DNA of 34,313 bases from UBA1081 sp964454355 (GCA_964454355.1 CAYVTA010000010.1:1-34313); one strand, 5' to 3'; shown: positions 8,768 to 17,737, counted from the stretch's first letter. Notes: generated by a model not told the origin, from the sequence alone. Numbers and translations: made by a program.

Positions 8768-8799
8768 AAAGGACGGTACTTTTTTAAGTATCGTCCTTT
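8768..8799. terminator. Bidirectional intrinsic terminator between esterase and ispH-rpsA
   Basis: AAAGGACGGTACT (8768-8780) pairs with AGTATCGTCCTTT (8787-8799), 13 pairs with one wobble. The minus-strand transcript then runs into a T-rich stretch (complement of 8761-8767). Confidence 0.85.
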
Positions 8800-8817
8800 G
8801 AATATTAAGAAAACTAA

Positions 8818-10899
8818 TTATTCTTCTGTTGTTTCAGCTGCAGCTTCTTCAGATTCCGCTTTTGCAAGAAGTTCATCAATAGAAACAGCAGTTCCCTCAG
8901 GAATTTCATCCTCTTCTACAGCTGCTTCCTCTGCAACTTCTTCAGGAGCAAGAAGTGCTCTTATAGAAAGGCTAACATGCTTTTTCTCAAAGTCAATATT
9001 TGTAATCATGACTTTTACTGTATCACCTATGTTGAGCTCATCCTGAGGCTTCTCAACTCTGTGGTTTGCAATCTGAGAAATATGGATAAGACCCTGGATA
9101 TGAGGAATGATCTGTGCAAATGCACCGAATGTTGTAAGGCTTACGATCTGAACGTCGATTGTAGAGCCAACAGGGTAGTCTCTTCTGAGAATCTCCCAAG
9201 GACTATCTTCAATCTTTTTGTAGCCAAGAGAAATCTTTTTGTTCTCAGCATCAAGGTTTTTTATTACAACTTCAATTGTGTCACCTACATTTACTACCTC
9301 GGAAGGATGCTTGATTCTGTTCCATGAAAGCTCTGACTTGTGACAGAGACCCTGTACACCTGCTGCAAGCTCAACAAAAGCACCAAACTCTGTAAGAGAT
9401 ACAACAGTACCTGTGTACTTCTGACCAACTTCAACCTGAGCCCAGAATGCATCTCTGGAAGCCTTGCGAGCTTCTCTGAGAACTGAATTAATAGAACCGA
9501 TAACCCTTCTTCTTCTGTTGTCAACATCAATGATTCTCAGCTGAACAGATTTACCGAGAAGATCCTCAAGCTTGTCATTTTTTGAAAGAGTGGCCTGTGA
9601 AGCAGGGATAAACACTCTTACGCTGTTTGAAATAACGATTACACCTCTGTTAAGAATTTCAGCAACAGTTCCTTCAAGTACTTCGCCGTTATCCTTTGCA
9701 GCAGCAATGCTTATCCAGTTAGCCTGTGCATCATAGCGCTTCTTGGAGAGGGTAATAAAACCGTCGGCATCATTTGTTTTCATAATGATGAGATTAAGCT
9801 CATCGCCAACCTTAACAGACTGTGCGGGATCGACTGTAGGATCGGCACTAAACTCGTCATAAGGAATGATACCTGTCTGCTTTCTGCCTATATCGACCTG
9901 AATTTCAGTAGGAGTGACACGGAGAACTGTGCCCACTACCTTCTGATCGGAATTAAGACTTTTTAATGATTCTTCGAGAGCCTGCTCGAATGACATTTCT
10001 GAATCAGCGACAGCCTGTCCAATAGCTTCTGCAGATTCAATAGGGTTGTTAATTGTTTCGGACATTTTTGAAATTACCTCCTTTATTATGCAGACAGGAG
10101 TAGAAGCTCCTGCCGTAACACCAACAGTTGAACATCCGCTGAAATCAATATCTTTTAATTCTTCTGCGGACTCAATAAGTACTGTTCTTGTATTTTTCTC
10201 ACAGACGGACTTGAGTTTTTGTGTATTTGAACTCATCCTGCCGCCAATGATAATCATTATATCACACTCGTGTGATAAATTGCAAGCATCTTTTTGTCTT
10301 TTTGACGTTGCATCACATATTGTATCAAAAATTTTTATGTTTGTACAGATTTTTTTTATTAGCTCTGTACATTTTTCATATTCTGCAATGCTAAAAGTGG
10401 TCTGTGCTACATAAACTACTTCTTTTTCTTTTATTTTTGGGTTATTTTCAAAAATCATACATAACTCATCATAGCTCTTAAACACAAATGATGAGCCTCT
10501 GCAATAACTTCTGAATCCTTTTACTTCAGGATGATTTTCGTCACCGGCAATAAGAAGAATGTTATTAATCGTCGATTCATTATTAACAATATTTTGAATT
10601 TTCTTGACAAATGGGCAAGTCGCATCTGAAAAATGTATTCCTGATAATTTGATTTGTTCAAATTCCTCTTTTGTAATTCCATGAGCTCTTATAACGAGTT
10701 CACTGTTCGAAGTTACATCAGTTGGTGTGTTTACAATTGATGCACCTCTTTTACAAAGGGATTCAATGTATTGAGGATTATGAATAAGCGGACCAAGTGT
10801 TGCAACTTTTTTTCCGGCAGACAAAAGTTCTTCTACTTTATTAACGGCTCTGTTTACACCGAAGCAAAAACCTGCAGTATCTGCTAAAATAATCTTCAT
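8818..10899 (-). CDS. ispH: Fusion: 4-hydroxy-3-methylbut-2-enyl diphosphate reductase (IspH) - ribosomal protein S1
   Basis: 693 residues. Residues 1-280 are IspH, the last MEP-pathway enzyme, making IPP and DMAPP: Fe-S cysteines Cys12 (GFCFGVNRA), Cys95 (DATCPFV) and Cys195 (TICDAT), with conserved His40, His73 (RAHG) and His123 (ENHPEV). Residues 308-378, 395-460, 479-550 and 565-637 are four S1 RNA-binding repeats. The third and fourth carry the typical GAFVEL..GVQGLCHKSELSW and GAFAQI..IQGLIHISQI patterns. An acidic Glu/Ala tail closes the protein. This fusion is known in many Clostridia. It follows cmk by three bases with AAGGTG inside cmk; the plsC-like acyltransferase often found between them is absent. 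An internal full-length SD precedes Met269 at the domain junction (see separate entry), so S1 may also be made alone. Confidence 0.95.
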   Translation of the reverse strand: MKIILADTAGFCFGVNRAVNKVEELLSAGKKVATLGPLIHNPQYIESLCKRGASIVNTPTDVTSNSELVIRAHGITKEEFEQIKLSGIHFSDATCPFVKKIQNIVNNESTINNILLIAGDENHPEVKGFRSYCRGSSFVFKSYDELCMIFENNPKIKEKEVVYVAQTTFSIAEYEKCTELIKKICTNIKIFDTICDATSKRQKDACNLSHECDIMIIIGGRMSSNTQKLKSVCEKNTRTVLIESAEELKDIDFSGCSTVGVTAGASTPVCIIKEVISKMSETINNPIESAEAIGQAVADSEMSFEQALEESLKSLNSDQKVVGTVLRVTPTEIQVDIGRKQTGIIPYDEFSADPTVDPAQSVKVGDELNLIIMKTNDADGFITLSKKRYDAQANWISIAAAKDNGEVLEGTVAEILNRGVIVISNSVRVFIPASQATLSKNDKLEDLLGKSVQLRIIDVDNRRRRVIGSINSVLREARKASRDAFWAQVEVGQKYTGTVVSLTEFGAFVELAAGVQGLCHKSELSWNRIKHPSEVVNVGDTIEVVIKNLDAENKKISLGYKKIEDSPWEILRRDYPVGSTIDVQIVSLTTFGAFAQIIPHIQGLIHISQIANHRVEKPQDELNIGDTVKVMITNIDFEKKHVSLSIRALLAPEEVAEEAAVEEDEIPEGTAVSIDELLAKAESEEAAAETTEE
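10063..10083 (-). promoter_or_regulatory. Internal ribosome-binding site and ATG at the IspH/S1 junction
   Basis: On the minus strand the perfect SD AAGGAGGT (complement of 10076-10083) lies ten bases upstream of an in-frame ATG (10063-10065, Met269, sequence MSETINN). It would give a free S1 protein of about 415 residues (8818-10065), close to stand-alone Firmicutes S1 size. Within the fusion the same bases encode Lys-Glu-Val. Confidence 0.6.
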
Positions 10900-10902
10900 A
10901 AA

Positions 10903-11559
10903 TTACACCTTAATTTTATCAGCGATTGCGTTAATGGATTCTTCAAGAGTAAGGAAACTGCTGTCTATAAGAATTGCATCGTCTGCTTGTTTTAAGGGTG
11001 CTGTTTCACGGTGTGAATCGTTATAATCACGCTGAATGATTTCCTCAAGAAGTGAATCAAAATCGACATCAATGCCTTTTTCCTTGAGTTCCTTGAATCT
11101 TCTGTCTGCTCTGACCTGTGCCGATGCCGTAAGGAAGAATTTGTATTGTGCATCAGGAAGTATAACTGTTCCAATGTCTCGCCCGTCCATAACAACATTA
11201 TTATTTTTTGCCATATCACGTTGTAAATCCAAAAGAAATGCACGCACTTCAGGAATTGATGAAACATTAGATGCAGCCATGGATGCTTCAGGAAGTCTAA
11301 TTTCCTCTGAAACATCCTCACCGTTAAGAAATACACGCTGTGTGCCATCAATATACTTCAAATCTACTTTTGTGTCAGACAAAAGTGCAATAACCTTTTC
11401 TTTATCTGTTGGTTTAATTTTGTTTTTTAGTGCATTTACACCTATAGAGCGATACAATGCTCCTGTATCAACATAAATAAAACCTAATTTTTTTGCAACG
11501 GCTTTTGCAACAGTACTTTTTCCTGCACCAGCAGGCCCGTCAATAGCTATGTTTATCAT
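10903..11559 (-). CDS. cmk: Cytidylate kinase
   Basis: 218 residues, phosphorylating CMP/dCMP to the diphosphate in pyrimidine nucleotide metabolism. The P-loop GPAGAGKST is at the N-terminus. YVDTGALYRS and VVMDGRDIGTVI are CMP-binding motifs, and RADRR(F)KEL belongs to the lid region. Length is normal for the family. It is the second gene of a minus-strand operon: the flavoprotein gene ends 11 bases upstream and ispH-rpsA starts three bases downstream, with its SD inside the cmk end. This cmk-ispH-rpsA order is common in Clostridia. Confidence 0.95.
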   Translation of the reverse strand: MINIAIDGPAGAGKSTVAKAVAKKLGFIYVDTGALYRSIGVNALKNKIKPTDKEKVIALLSDTKVDLKYIDGTQRVFLNGEDVSEEIRLPEASMAASNVSSIPEVRAFLLDLQRDMAKNNNVVMDGRDIGTVILPDAQYKFFLTASAQVRADRRFKELKEKGIDVDFDSLLEEIIQRDYNDSHRETAPLKQADDAILIDSSFLTLEESINAIADKIKV

Positions 11560-11570
11560 AAAAACACCCC

Positions 11571-12803
11571 TTAAACTGATTTTCCGGCAAGAACGCCGGT
11601 TGAAAATGCTATCTGTAAATTAAATCCGCCTGTGTATGCATCCACATCGATAACTTCACCGGCAAAGTATAGATTATCACACAATGTCGATTGCATCGTT
11701 TTTGGATTTATCTCTTTAACGCTGACACCTCCCGATGTTACAATCGCTTCTTCGATAGGTCTGAATTCTTTAATATTAATTGTAAAATGTTTAAGCAAAT
11801 AAACCAATTCCTGTCTCATATCTCTTGTGACCTGGTTTGCCTTTAAATCTGCCGGTATACCGCTTAAATTGATAATAACGGGAATCAATTTGTGTGGTAG
11901 AAGCTTTACAAGAACATTTGAAATTGATTTGTTTGCGTTTTCTGTAAAATCACGTATAATTCTTGCATCAAGCTTTTCATTTGTAAGACCGGGTTTTAAA
12001 TCAATCTCAATGGAATATTTATCATCTCTAATGTCATTCATGTGAGAGCTCGCACTTAAAACAACGGGACCGCTTACACCGAAATGAGTAAACAGCATTT
12101 CACCGAAATCTGTAAACACTTCACTGTATGTATCATTATCTCTCACTGTGACTGAAACATTCCTTAATGACAGTCCTTGAATCTGACCTGTCCAGTCATC
12201 AGATGTTACAAGAGGTACAAGTGAAGGCTTGAGGGGAGTGATGGTATGTCCACACTGTTTTGCTAAGGAATAACCGTCACCTGTTGAACCGGTCAGGGGG
12301 TAGGATTTACCACCTGTTGTCACGATATACTTTTCTGCTACATAGATGTTGCCATCTTCATCAACTGCCGATTCTATTCTTCCGCAATTAACATTAAATT
12401 TTGTAATTCTTGCTTTTATACGCTTTACACCTGCGTTCTTAACGAAAGAATTAAGAGCATCTACAATATCAACAGCCTTATCTGAAACAGGAAAAACTCT
12501 GTTACCTCGTTCTATTTTAAGCTCGACACCGGCTTCTTCAAAAAAGTCCATAGTATCAAAAGGCATAAACCTTGAAAATGCTCCATACAAAAATCTACCA
12601 TTTACAGGAACGTTTTCAATTAACTCATTAAGAAGTGAACAAGCATTTGTAACATTACATCTGCCCTTGCCTGTTATCATTACTTTTCTGCCTATTTTGT
12701 CGTTACGTTCGGCTAATAAAACACTATTTCCGTTTTGTGCAGCAAAACCTGCTGCCATACATCCTGCGGCACCGCCGCCTATAACAAGTACATCATACTT
12801 CAT
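11571..12803 (-). CDS. FAD-dependent oxidoreductase, HI0933/YhiN (BaiN-like) family
   Basis: About 410 residues. The N-terminal VIGGGAAGCMAAG is a Rossmann FAD-binding loop. GRKVMITGKGRCNVTN is the hallmark of the HI0933-like flavoprotein family, and YFAGEVIDVDAYTGGFNLQIAFSTG is the C-terminal FAD-contact motif. Relatives include BaiN, reported in bile-acid dehydroxylation, but most members are of unknown function and no bile-acid genes are nearby, so no substrate is assigned. An 18-codon upstream extension to 12857 is in frame, but it would run through the -10 and -35 of the promoter at 12829-12857. GGAGGA seven bases before the ATG at 12803 sets the start. First gene of the operon with cmk and ispH-rpsA. 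Confidence 0.88.
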   Translation of the reverse strand: MKYDVLVIGGGAAGCMAAGFAAQNGNSVLLAERNDKIGRKVMITGKGRCNVTNACSLLNELIENVPVNGRFLYGAFSRFMPFDTMDFFEEAGVELKIERGNRVFPVSDKAVDIVDALNSFVKNAGVKRIKARITKFNVNCGRIESAVDEDGNIYVAEKYIVTTGGKSYPLTGSTGDGYSLAKQCGHTITPLKPSLVPLVTSDDWTGQIQGLSLRNVSVTVRDNDTYSEVFTDFGEMLFTHFGVSGPVVLSASSHMNDIRDDKYSIEIDLKPGLTNEKLDARIIRDFTENANKSISNVLVKLLPHKLIPVIINLSGIPADLKANQVTRDMRQELVYLLKHFTINIKEFRPIEEAIVTSGGVSVKEINPKTMQSTLCDNLYFAGEVIDVDAYTGGFNLQIAFSTGVLAGKSV

Positions 12804-12828
12804 GTCATGTTCCTCCACAGATACTGCA

Positions 12829-12857
12829 ATTGTACTATTTTTTACAAATAAATTCAA
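12829..12857 (-). promoter_or_regulatory. Promoter of the flavoprotein-cmk-ispH/rpsA operon
   Basis: Minus strand: -35 TTGAAT (12852-12857), 17-base spacer, -10 TACAAT (12829-12834); predicted leader about 20 bases. Its position rules out the longer start of the downstream gene. Confidence 0.65.
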
Positions 12858-12889
12858 TATAAAAATTCAATAATAATTAAAAATATTTA

Positions 12890-12918
12890 TTGAAAATACT
12901 ACTCATATAGTTTATTAT
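12890..12918 (+). promoter_or_regulatory. Promoter of the GH95/serine dehydratase unit
   Basis: -35 TTGAAA (12890-12895), 17-base spacer, -10 TATTAT (12913-12918), divergent from the flavoprotein promoter. Confidence 0.65.
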
Positions 12919-12970
12919 ATATTCAAACGCTGTTTTTTAACAGGAATTGCAGAAAAAGGAGCAAAAAACA

Positions 12971-15256
12971 ATGGCAAGAGATTCTGAATTACTTTACTAT
13001 AAAAAGCCTGCAAAAACATGGACATCAGCATTACCGATAGGTAATGGTAAAATCGGGGCGATGATATATGGCGGAGCTCAGAATGAGCTTATTTCACTTA
13101 ACTACGATGAATTATGGACAGGTTATCCTCGAACTTATCAGGATTTGTGTTCATATGATGCATTTGTAAAGGCAAGGGAACTTGCGCTTGATGGTAAGCT
13201 CCGTGAAGCAGAAAATATTCTTGAAAAAAAATTTGAAGGCTATAATTCACAGGCTTATATGCCATTTGGTGATATTGAAATTGCCTGCACTAAGGGAATA
13301 GTAAAGAACTACAGAAGATTGCTTGATCTCTCATCGGCTATCCATACTGTAGAATATGAAAAAAGCGGTGTCTCTTACAAGAGAGAATCATTTGTTACTG
13401 CTGTTGACAATGTTTTTGTTCTGCATTTCACCGCAAGTGCAGAAAAATCAGTTAATCTAACTGTCAAAATGTCCTCAAAATTGAAAAACTCTGTTTGGAC
13501 AGATGGTGATGATTGTATTATTCTTGACGGTTTATGTCCGTCTAATTCCCCCTGTAATGAAGAATATGAAACTGCTGATTATGAACGGTACTCATCTGAT
13601 CCTGCGAAAATGGGCATGAGCTTTCGTGGTATTATAAAAATCATTACTGACGGACATTCAAAGACTGACGCAGGCAAAATTGTTGTAGAAAAAGCAAATT
13701 ATGCCACTCTTTATTTTACCTGTGAATCAAGCTTTAACGGTTTTGATAAACATCCCCATCTTGAAGGTAAAGAATATAAAAATACTGCTATTTCGATAAT
13801 TAATAGTGCTGTAAGTATTCCTTATGAAGTAATAAAAGCATCTCATGTTAAAGATTATAAATCATTCTATGAAAGAGTAAAACTCGAATTGGGTACTAAT
13901 AACAAAGAGAATATTCCTACAGACAAGCGTCTTGCTGAATTTTCAGGTTCGCATGATGATGCGGGACTTTATGGACTTCTTTATAATTTTGGCAGATATT
14001 TGACTATTTCAGGTTCTCGTGAAGGAACCCAGGCAATGAATCTACAGGGAATTTGGAATAACAGAACTAATCCGCCTTGGAGTTCTAATTATACAACGAA
14101 TATAAATACGGAAATGAATTATTTTCCCACACTCATGATTGATATGCCGGAAATGCATCTTCCGCTTATACAGCTTGTAAAAGAGCTTAGTGTTACAGGT
14201 GAAAAAACAGCAAGGGAAATTTATCACGCAAGAGGCTTTACTGCACATCACAATGTCGATATATGGAGAATGTCAACACCTGTTCAAGGCAGTTCTCAAT
14301 GGTCTTTCTGGCCTATGTCATCGGGTTGGTTTTGCCGTCATATATACGAGCACTATGAGTACACACTTGATAAGAATTATTTAAGAGAAACAGCGTATCC
14401 CATAATGAAAAAAGCTGCTGAATTTTATCTTGATATGCTTGTAGAGGATAAAGACGGCTATCTTATGATTGCACCTTCAACATCACCTGAAAATGAATTT
14501 TGGTATGGTAAAGAAAAATGTTCTGTATCTCAGACATCAACAATGTCAATGTCAATAATCAAAGAATTGTTTATTAACTGCAAAAAAGCTGCTGATATTT
14601 TAGGAATAAGTGACGATATTATTAATGAAATAAATGAAAAACAGCCGAAGCTTCTTCCGTTTAAGGTTGGGGCAAAAGGTGACCTTCTTGAATGGTATGA
14701 TGATGTAGAATGGTGTGAACCTCACCACCGACATGTTTCACATCTTTATGCTTTGCATCCGGCAAGACTTATTAATCATGAAGATACCCCTGAACTTATT
14801 GAAGCTGCAAAGAAAACCCTTGAATACAGAGGTGATAACGGAACAGGTTGGAGCCTTGGTTGGAAAATCAACTTCTGGGCAAGACTTTGGGACGGTAACC
14901 ATGCATTAAAGCTTATTGATATGCAGTTACGCCCTGTAGATAATAAGTATGTACTTAACTATAAAGGCGGCGGTGGAACATATCCCAACATGTTCGATGC
15001 ACACCCACCATTCCAGATTGACGGTAATTTCGGTGCTGTAAGCGGCATCACTGAAATGCTTATGCAATCTACTTTTGATACAATATATTTACTTCCTGCA
15101 CTTCCTGATAAATGGAAAAACGGCTCAGTAAAGGGACTTCGTGCGAAAGGAAATATTAAAGTTGATATAGAATGGAAAAACGGAAAGCTTACTGATTACA
15201 AATTAAGCGGAAATACTGAAAACACAAAGGTTGTTTATGCCGGACAGGTGATTTAA
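12971..15256 (+). CDS. GH95-family alpha-L-fucosidase (or alpha-L-galactosidase)
   Basis: About 761 residues, an inverting glycosidase of family 95, known for releasing alpha-1,2-L-fucose (some members L-galactose). The N-terminus LLYYKKPAKTWTSALPIGNGKIGAMIYG is the family's opening beta-sandwich motif. In the (alpha/alpha)6 barrel, NINTEMNYFP (about 377-386) carries the two catalytic Asn residues, STSPENEF (about 503) carries the proposed acid Glu, and QIDGNFG (about 683) the conserved Asp. There is no signal peptide, so it acts on imported oligosaccharides. AAAGGAG before the ATG at 12971 sets the start; an in-frame ATG at 12947 lacks an SD. The serine dehydratase start codon abuts its stop. 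The exact sugar specificity cannot be read from sequence. Confidence 0.88.
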   Translation: MARDSELLYYKKPAKTWTSALPIGNGKIGAMIYGGAQNELISLNYDELWTGYPRTYQDLCSYDAFVKARELALDGKLREAENILEKKFEGYNSQAYMPFGDIEIACTKGIVKNYRRLLDLSSAIHTVEYEKSGVSYKRESFVTAVDNVFVLHFTASAEKSVNLTVKMSSKLKNSVWTDGDDCIILDGLCPSNSPCNEEYETADYERYSSDPAKMGMSFRGIIKIITDGHSKTDAGKIVVEKANYATLYFTCESSFNGFDKHPHLEGKEYKNTAISIINSAVSIPYEVIKASHVKDYKSFYERVKLELGTNNKENIPTDKRLAEFSGSHDDAGLYGLLYNFGRYLTISGSREGTQAMNLQGIWNNRTNPPWSSNYTTNINTEMNYFPTLMIDMPEMHLPLIQLVKELSVTGEKTAREIYHARGFTAHHNVDIWRMSTPVQGSSQWSFWPMSSGWFCRHIYEHYEYTLDKNYLRETAYPIMKKAAEFYLDMLVEDKDGYLMIAPSTSPENEFWYGKEKCSVSQTSTMSMSIIKELFINCKKAADILGISDDIINEINEKQPKLLPFKVGAKGDLLEWYDDVEWCEPHHRHVSHLYALHPARLINHEDTPELIEAAKKTLEYRGDNGTGWSLGWKINFWARLWDGNHALKLIDMQLRPVDNKYVLNYKGGGGTYPNMFDAHPPFQIDGNFGAVSGITEMLMQSTFDTIYLLPALPDKWKNGSVKGLRAKGNIKVDIEWKNGKLTDYKLSGNTENTKVVYAGQVI

Positions 15257-16450
15257 TTGAAATCTATTACTGATGTTTATAAAATCGGGCTTGGTCCCTC
15301 AAGTTCTCATACAATGGGACCTGATAAAGCCGCAAATATGTTTCTTGATGAAAATCCCGATATTGATTCTGTAAAAATTATTCTTTACGGTTCGCTTGCA
15401 AAAACAGGTAAAGGACATCATACGGACATAGCTGTTACAGGTCCATTTAAAGAATTGAATACAGAGCTCGTTTTTGACGCAGAATCAACTGATTTACCCC
15501 ATGAAAACACCATGGATTTTTATGGTTACAAGAATGGTGAGAAAATTGCTTTTATGAGAGCAATGAGTATTGGCGGTGGTGATGTTTCGATTGAAGGCAG
15601 GCCTGATGAAAAAAAGATAGACATTTATCCTGAAAACACATTCAGTGAAATTGCTGCATTCTGCAAAAAGCATAATATGCGTATAAGTGATTATGTTTAT
15701 CTGTATGAACCCGGAATAAAAGAATATTTGTTTACCGTGTGGTATACAATGAAAGAATGTATTGAAAAAGGACTTTCCGAAACAGGAATACTTGAAGGTG
15801 GATTGGGCGTAGAAAGAAAAGCACAGTATCTCTATAATCAACGCCACATAGACGAAAGTGAAGTAACAAGAGAGAACAGAACTGTCTGTGCGTATGCTTT
15901 TGCAGTAGGAGAGCAAAATGCATCCGGCAATACTGTGGTAACAGCTCCAACTTGCGGTGCTTGCAGTGTTATGCCCGCAACTCTCAAATATATGCAGGAA
16001 AAGAAAGGCTTTTCTGATGAAAAAATAATTAATGCTCTTGCTGTAGGCGGAATCATAGGAGACATAGTGAAAACTAATGCTTCCGTGAGTGGTGCAGAAT
16101 GCGGTTGTCAGGCAGAAATAGGAACAGCTTGCTCAATGACAGCAGCAGCACTTGCTGAATTGTTTGAAATGGGTATAGATCAGATCGAATATGCTGCGGA
16201 AGTCGCTATGGAGCATCATTTGGGACTTACCTGTGATCCGATAAACGGACTTGTGCAGATTCCGTGTATTGAAAGGGGAGCAGTTGCCGCAATGAGAGCT
16301 ATAAATGCCCTTAATCTTGCAAATTTCCTTTCAACAACAAGAAAAATCTCTTTCGACCTTGTTGTAGAGACAATGTATGAAACAGGCAAGGATTTAAAAC
16401 ATACCTACAGAGAAACTTCTGAAGGTGGTTTGGCTAAACTGTATCAATAA
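15257..16450 (+). CDS. sdaA: L-serine ammonia-lyase (L-serine dehydratase), iron-sulfur type, single chain
   Basis: 397 residues, converting L-serine to pyruvate and ammonia with a [4Fe-4S] cluster. The N-terminal beta-domain begins IGLGPSSSHTMGP and contains MSIGGGDV. The C-terminal alpha-domain has TAPTCGACSVMPA, SGAECGCQAEIGTACSM and LTCDPINGLVQIPCIERG, which provide the cluster cysteines. Both halves are in one chain, somewhat shorter than the E. coli enzymes. The start is TTG immediately after the GH95 stop, with AGGTGA inside the upstream gene, so the two are translationally coupled. The pairing with a fucosidase has no obvious pathway logic. A strong terminator follows. Confidence 0.92.
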   Translation: MKSITDVYKIGLGPSSSHTMGPDKAANMFLDENPDIDSVKIILYGSLAKTGKGHHTDIAVTGPFKELNTELVFDAESTDLPHENTMDFYGYKNGEKIAFMRAMSIGGGDVSIEGRPDEKKIDIYPENTFSEIAAFCKKHNMRISDYVYLYEPGIKEYLFTVWYTMKECIEKGLSETGILEGGLGVERKAQYLYNQRHIDESEVTRENRTVCAYAFAVGEQNASGNTVVTAPTCGACSVMPATLKYMQEKKGFSDEKIINALAVGGIIGDIVKTNASVSGAECGCQAEIGTACSMTAAALAELFEMGIDQIEYAAEVAMEHHLGLTCDPINGLVQIPCIERGAVAAMRAINALNLANFLSTTRKISFDLVVETMYETGKDLKHTYRETSEGGLAKLYQ

Positions 16451-16455
16451 AAAAA

Positions 16456-16490
16456 TGGTGTCTCACACTACGATGAGGCACCACTATTTT
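16456..16490. terminator. Bidirectional terminator between sdaA and the XRE regulator
   Basis: TGGTGTCTCA (16456-16465) pairs with TGAGGCACCA (16474-16483) with one wobble. CTATTTTTAT follows on the plus strand and an A-run precedes the stem, giving T's on the minus strand. Confidence 0.85.
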
Positions 16491-17581
16491 TATCTGAGCA
16501 TATTGATTATTTCTTTAAACTGTTCTGTATCTCTTACAGCATCAAATTCATCGTGAATCAGCCATTTATCACGAAGAATCTCGCAAAGAGGACGTGTGTC
16601 AGAAGTTTCAAAATCGGTTCTTTTTGTTGTAATTTCACCAACTAACACAGCATTGTACTTCAGTTCGTCAGGGCGATTATCAAAAGCCTTTGCGTTATCA
16701 ACAGCCAAATGTAAATATTTAAACGTGTTGTCATAATCACCCATAAGAGAGTATCGTTTGGCGATATCGAAAGTAAGCCATGCATCACCCCAATCAGTTT
16801 GTGGACGGTTGCCATCAAGGATAAGTTTTTCGAGTTCAAAAATTTTTGTGATTGCAACAAACTCGGTTTCAACATCTACAACATCCGCATCTGCTAAAAG
16901 CCATATAAAAGACTTTAAAAATTCATAACTTTGCTTTATTGCAATTCTTAAGAAAGGAAGTTTTTCATCTTTCTCCAGTGCCCACCACATCTGTCTTTCT
17001 TTGCAAAACTCCATTGATGGAAAGGTTTCATAAATTTGTTTGCCAAGTTCTTTTCTATCGTGCAAAATATGATGAAAAGCCAGTCGTGAAGCAGCTTCAA
17101 GTCTGAGATTTATATCAGGACAGTATTTCATAATTCTTTCGCCAAGAGCAATAATTTCTGAATCATACTTTTCCATATTCTCTTTCCATTCAGGTATATT
17201 TCCGTCATCGTCACCTGAACCGAATAGTGCATACATAAGTTTATCTAAAAGTGCATAGCTATTGGGGTGCTCTGCTACACCTTTACGAGCAATAGTTATA
17301 CATTCATCAATATTACCCTTGCTTATTGCGATTTGAAATTCATCAAGATATTTATTAATCGCTTCTTTTTCAGCAGTTTCATCAATTCCCATGAGTTTAT
17401 CAGTAGAAACCCCAAAGAATGTAGCAATAGTTGGTATAAGTTCAATGTCCGGATAGCATAAATTGTTTTCCCAACGGGATACAGATTGACACGAAACGCC
17501 AAGAACTTCAGAAAATTCTTCCTGCGTCATTTCCTTGATTCTTCTGAGTGATTTAATATTTTCTCCGATTTTAAGTTTCAT
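16490..17581 (-). CDS. XRE-family transcriptional regulator with helical C-terminal domain
   Basis: 363 residues. Residues 5-60 form a Cro/C1-type helix-turn-helix (IGENIKSLRRIKEMTQEEFSEVLG with SRWENN as the recognition region). The remaining roughly 290 residues are helical, with TPR-like spacing (AISKGNIDECITIARKGVAEHPNSYALLDKL...), as in Rgg/PlcR-like or other XRE regulators with a sensory domain. No ligand can be inferred. It is monocistronic, with a consensus promoter and a near-palindrome at the start site suggesting self-regulation. The neighbouring dap operon is on the same strand but has its own terminator and promoter, so no functional link is implied. ATG follows GGAGATGATTCT. Confidence 0.85.
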   Translation of the reverse strand: MKLKIGENIKSLRRIKEMTQEEFSEVLGVSCQSVSRWENNLCYPDIELIPTIATFFGVSTDKLMGIDETAEKEAINKYLDEFQIAISKGNIDECITIARKGVAEHPNSYALLDKLMYALFGSGDDDGNIPEWKENMEKYDSEIIALGERIMKYCPDINLRLEAASRLAFHHILHDRKELGKQIYETFPSMEFCKERQMWWALEKDEKLPFLRIAIKQSYEFLKSFIWLLADADVVDVETEFVAITKIFELEKLILDGNRPQTDWGDAWLTFDIAKRYSLMGDYDNTFKYLHLAVDNAKAFDNRPDELKYNAVLVGEITTKRTDFETSDTRPLCEILRDKWLIHDEFDAVRDTEQFKEIINMLR

Positions 17582-17603
17582 AGAATCATCTCCGTTATAT
17601 TTT

Positions 17604-17619
17604 GAAGATGCGCACCTTC
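17604..17619 (-). promoter_or_regulatory. Candidate operator of the XRE regulator
   Basis: GAAGATGCGCACCTTC is a 16-base palindrome with one mismatched symmetric pair. It covers the predicted transcription start of the XRE gene. Confidence 0.4.
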
Positions 17620-17626
17620 TGATATG

Positions 17627-17655
17627 ATTATATATAAAACACTTAACTCTTTCAA
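17627..17655 (-). promoter_or_regulatory. Promoter of the XRE regulator
   Basis: Minus strand: -35 TTGAAA (17650-17655), 17-base spacer, -10 TATAAT (17627-17632). Confidence 0.7.
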
Positions 17656-17689
17656 CAACACATAAATTGATAATAATTCACTAATATAG

Positions 17690-17721
17690 TTAAAAACAGC
17701 CTCACTTTTCGGTGAGACTGT
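17690..17721 (-). terminator. Terminator of the asd-dapA-dapB operon
   Basis: On the minus strand ACAGTCTCAC and GTGAGGCTGT form a ten-pair stem with one G-U pair, followed by TTTTTAA. The plus strand would carry a C-A mismatch, so it is oriented for dapB. Confidence 0.8.
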
Positions 17722-17737
17722 AATTCTATAAAATAAT

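Noticed and set aside
12804..12857. 18-codon N-terminal extension of the flavoprotein.
   Set aside because: The extension coincides with the -10 and -35 of the operon's promoter, and a good SD serves the downstream ATG.
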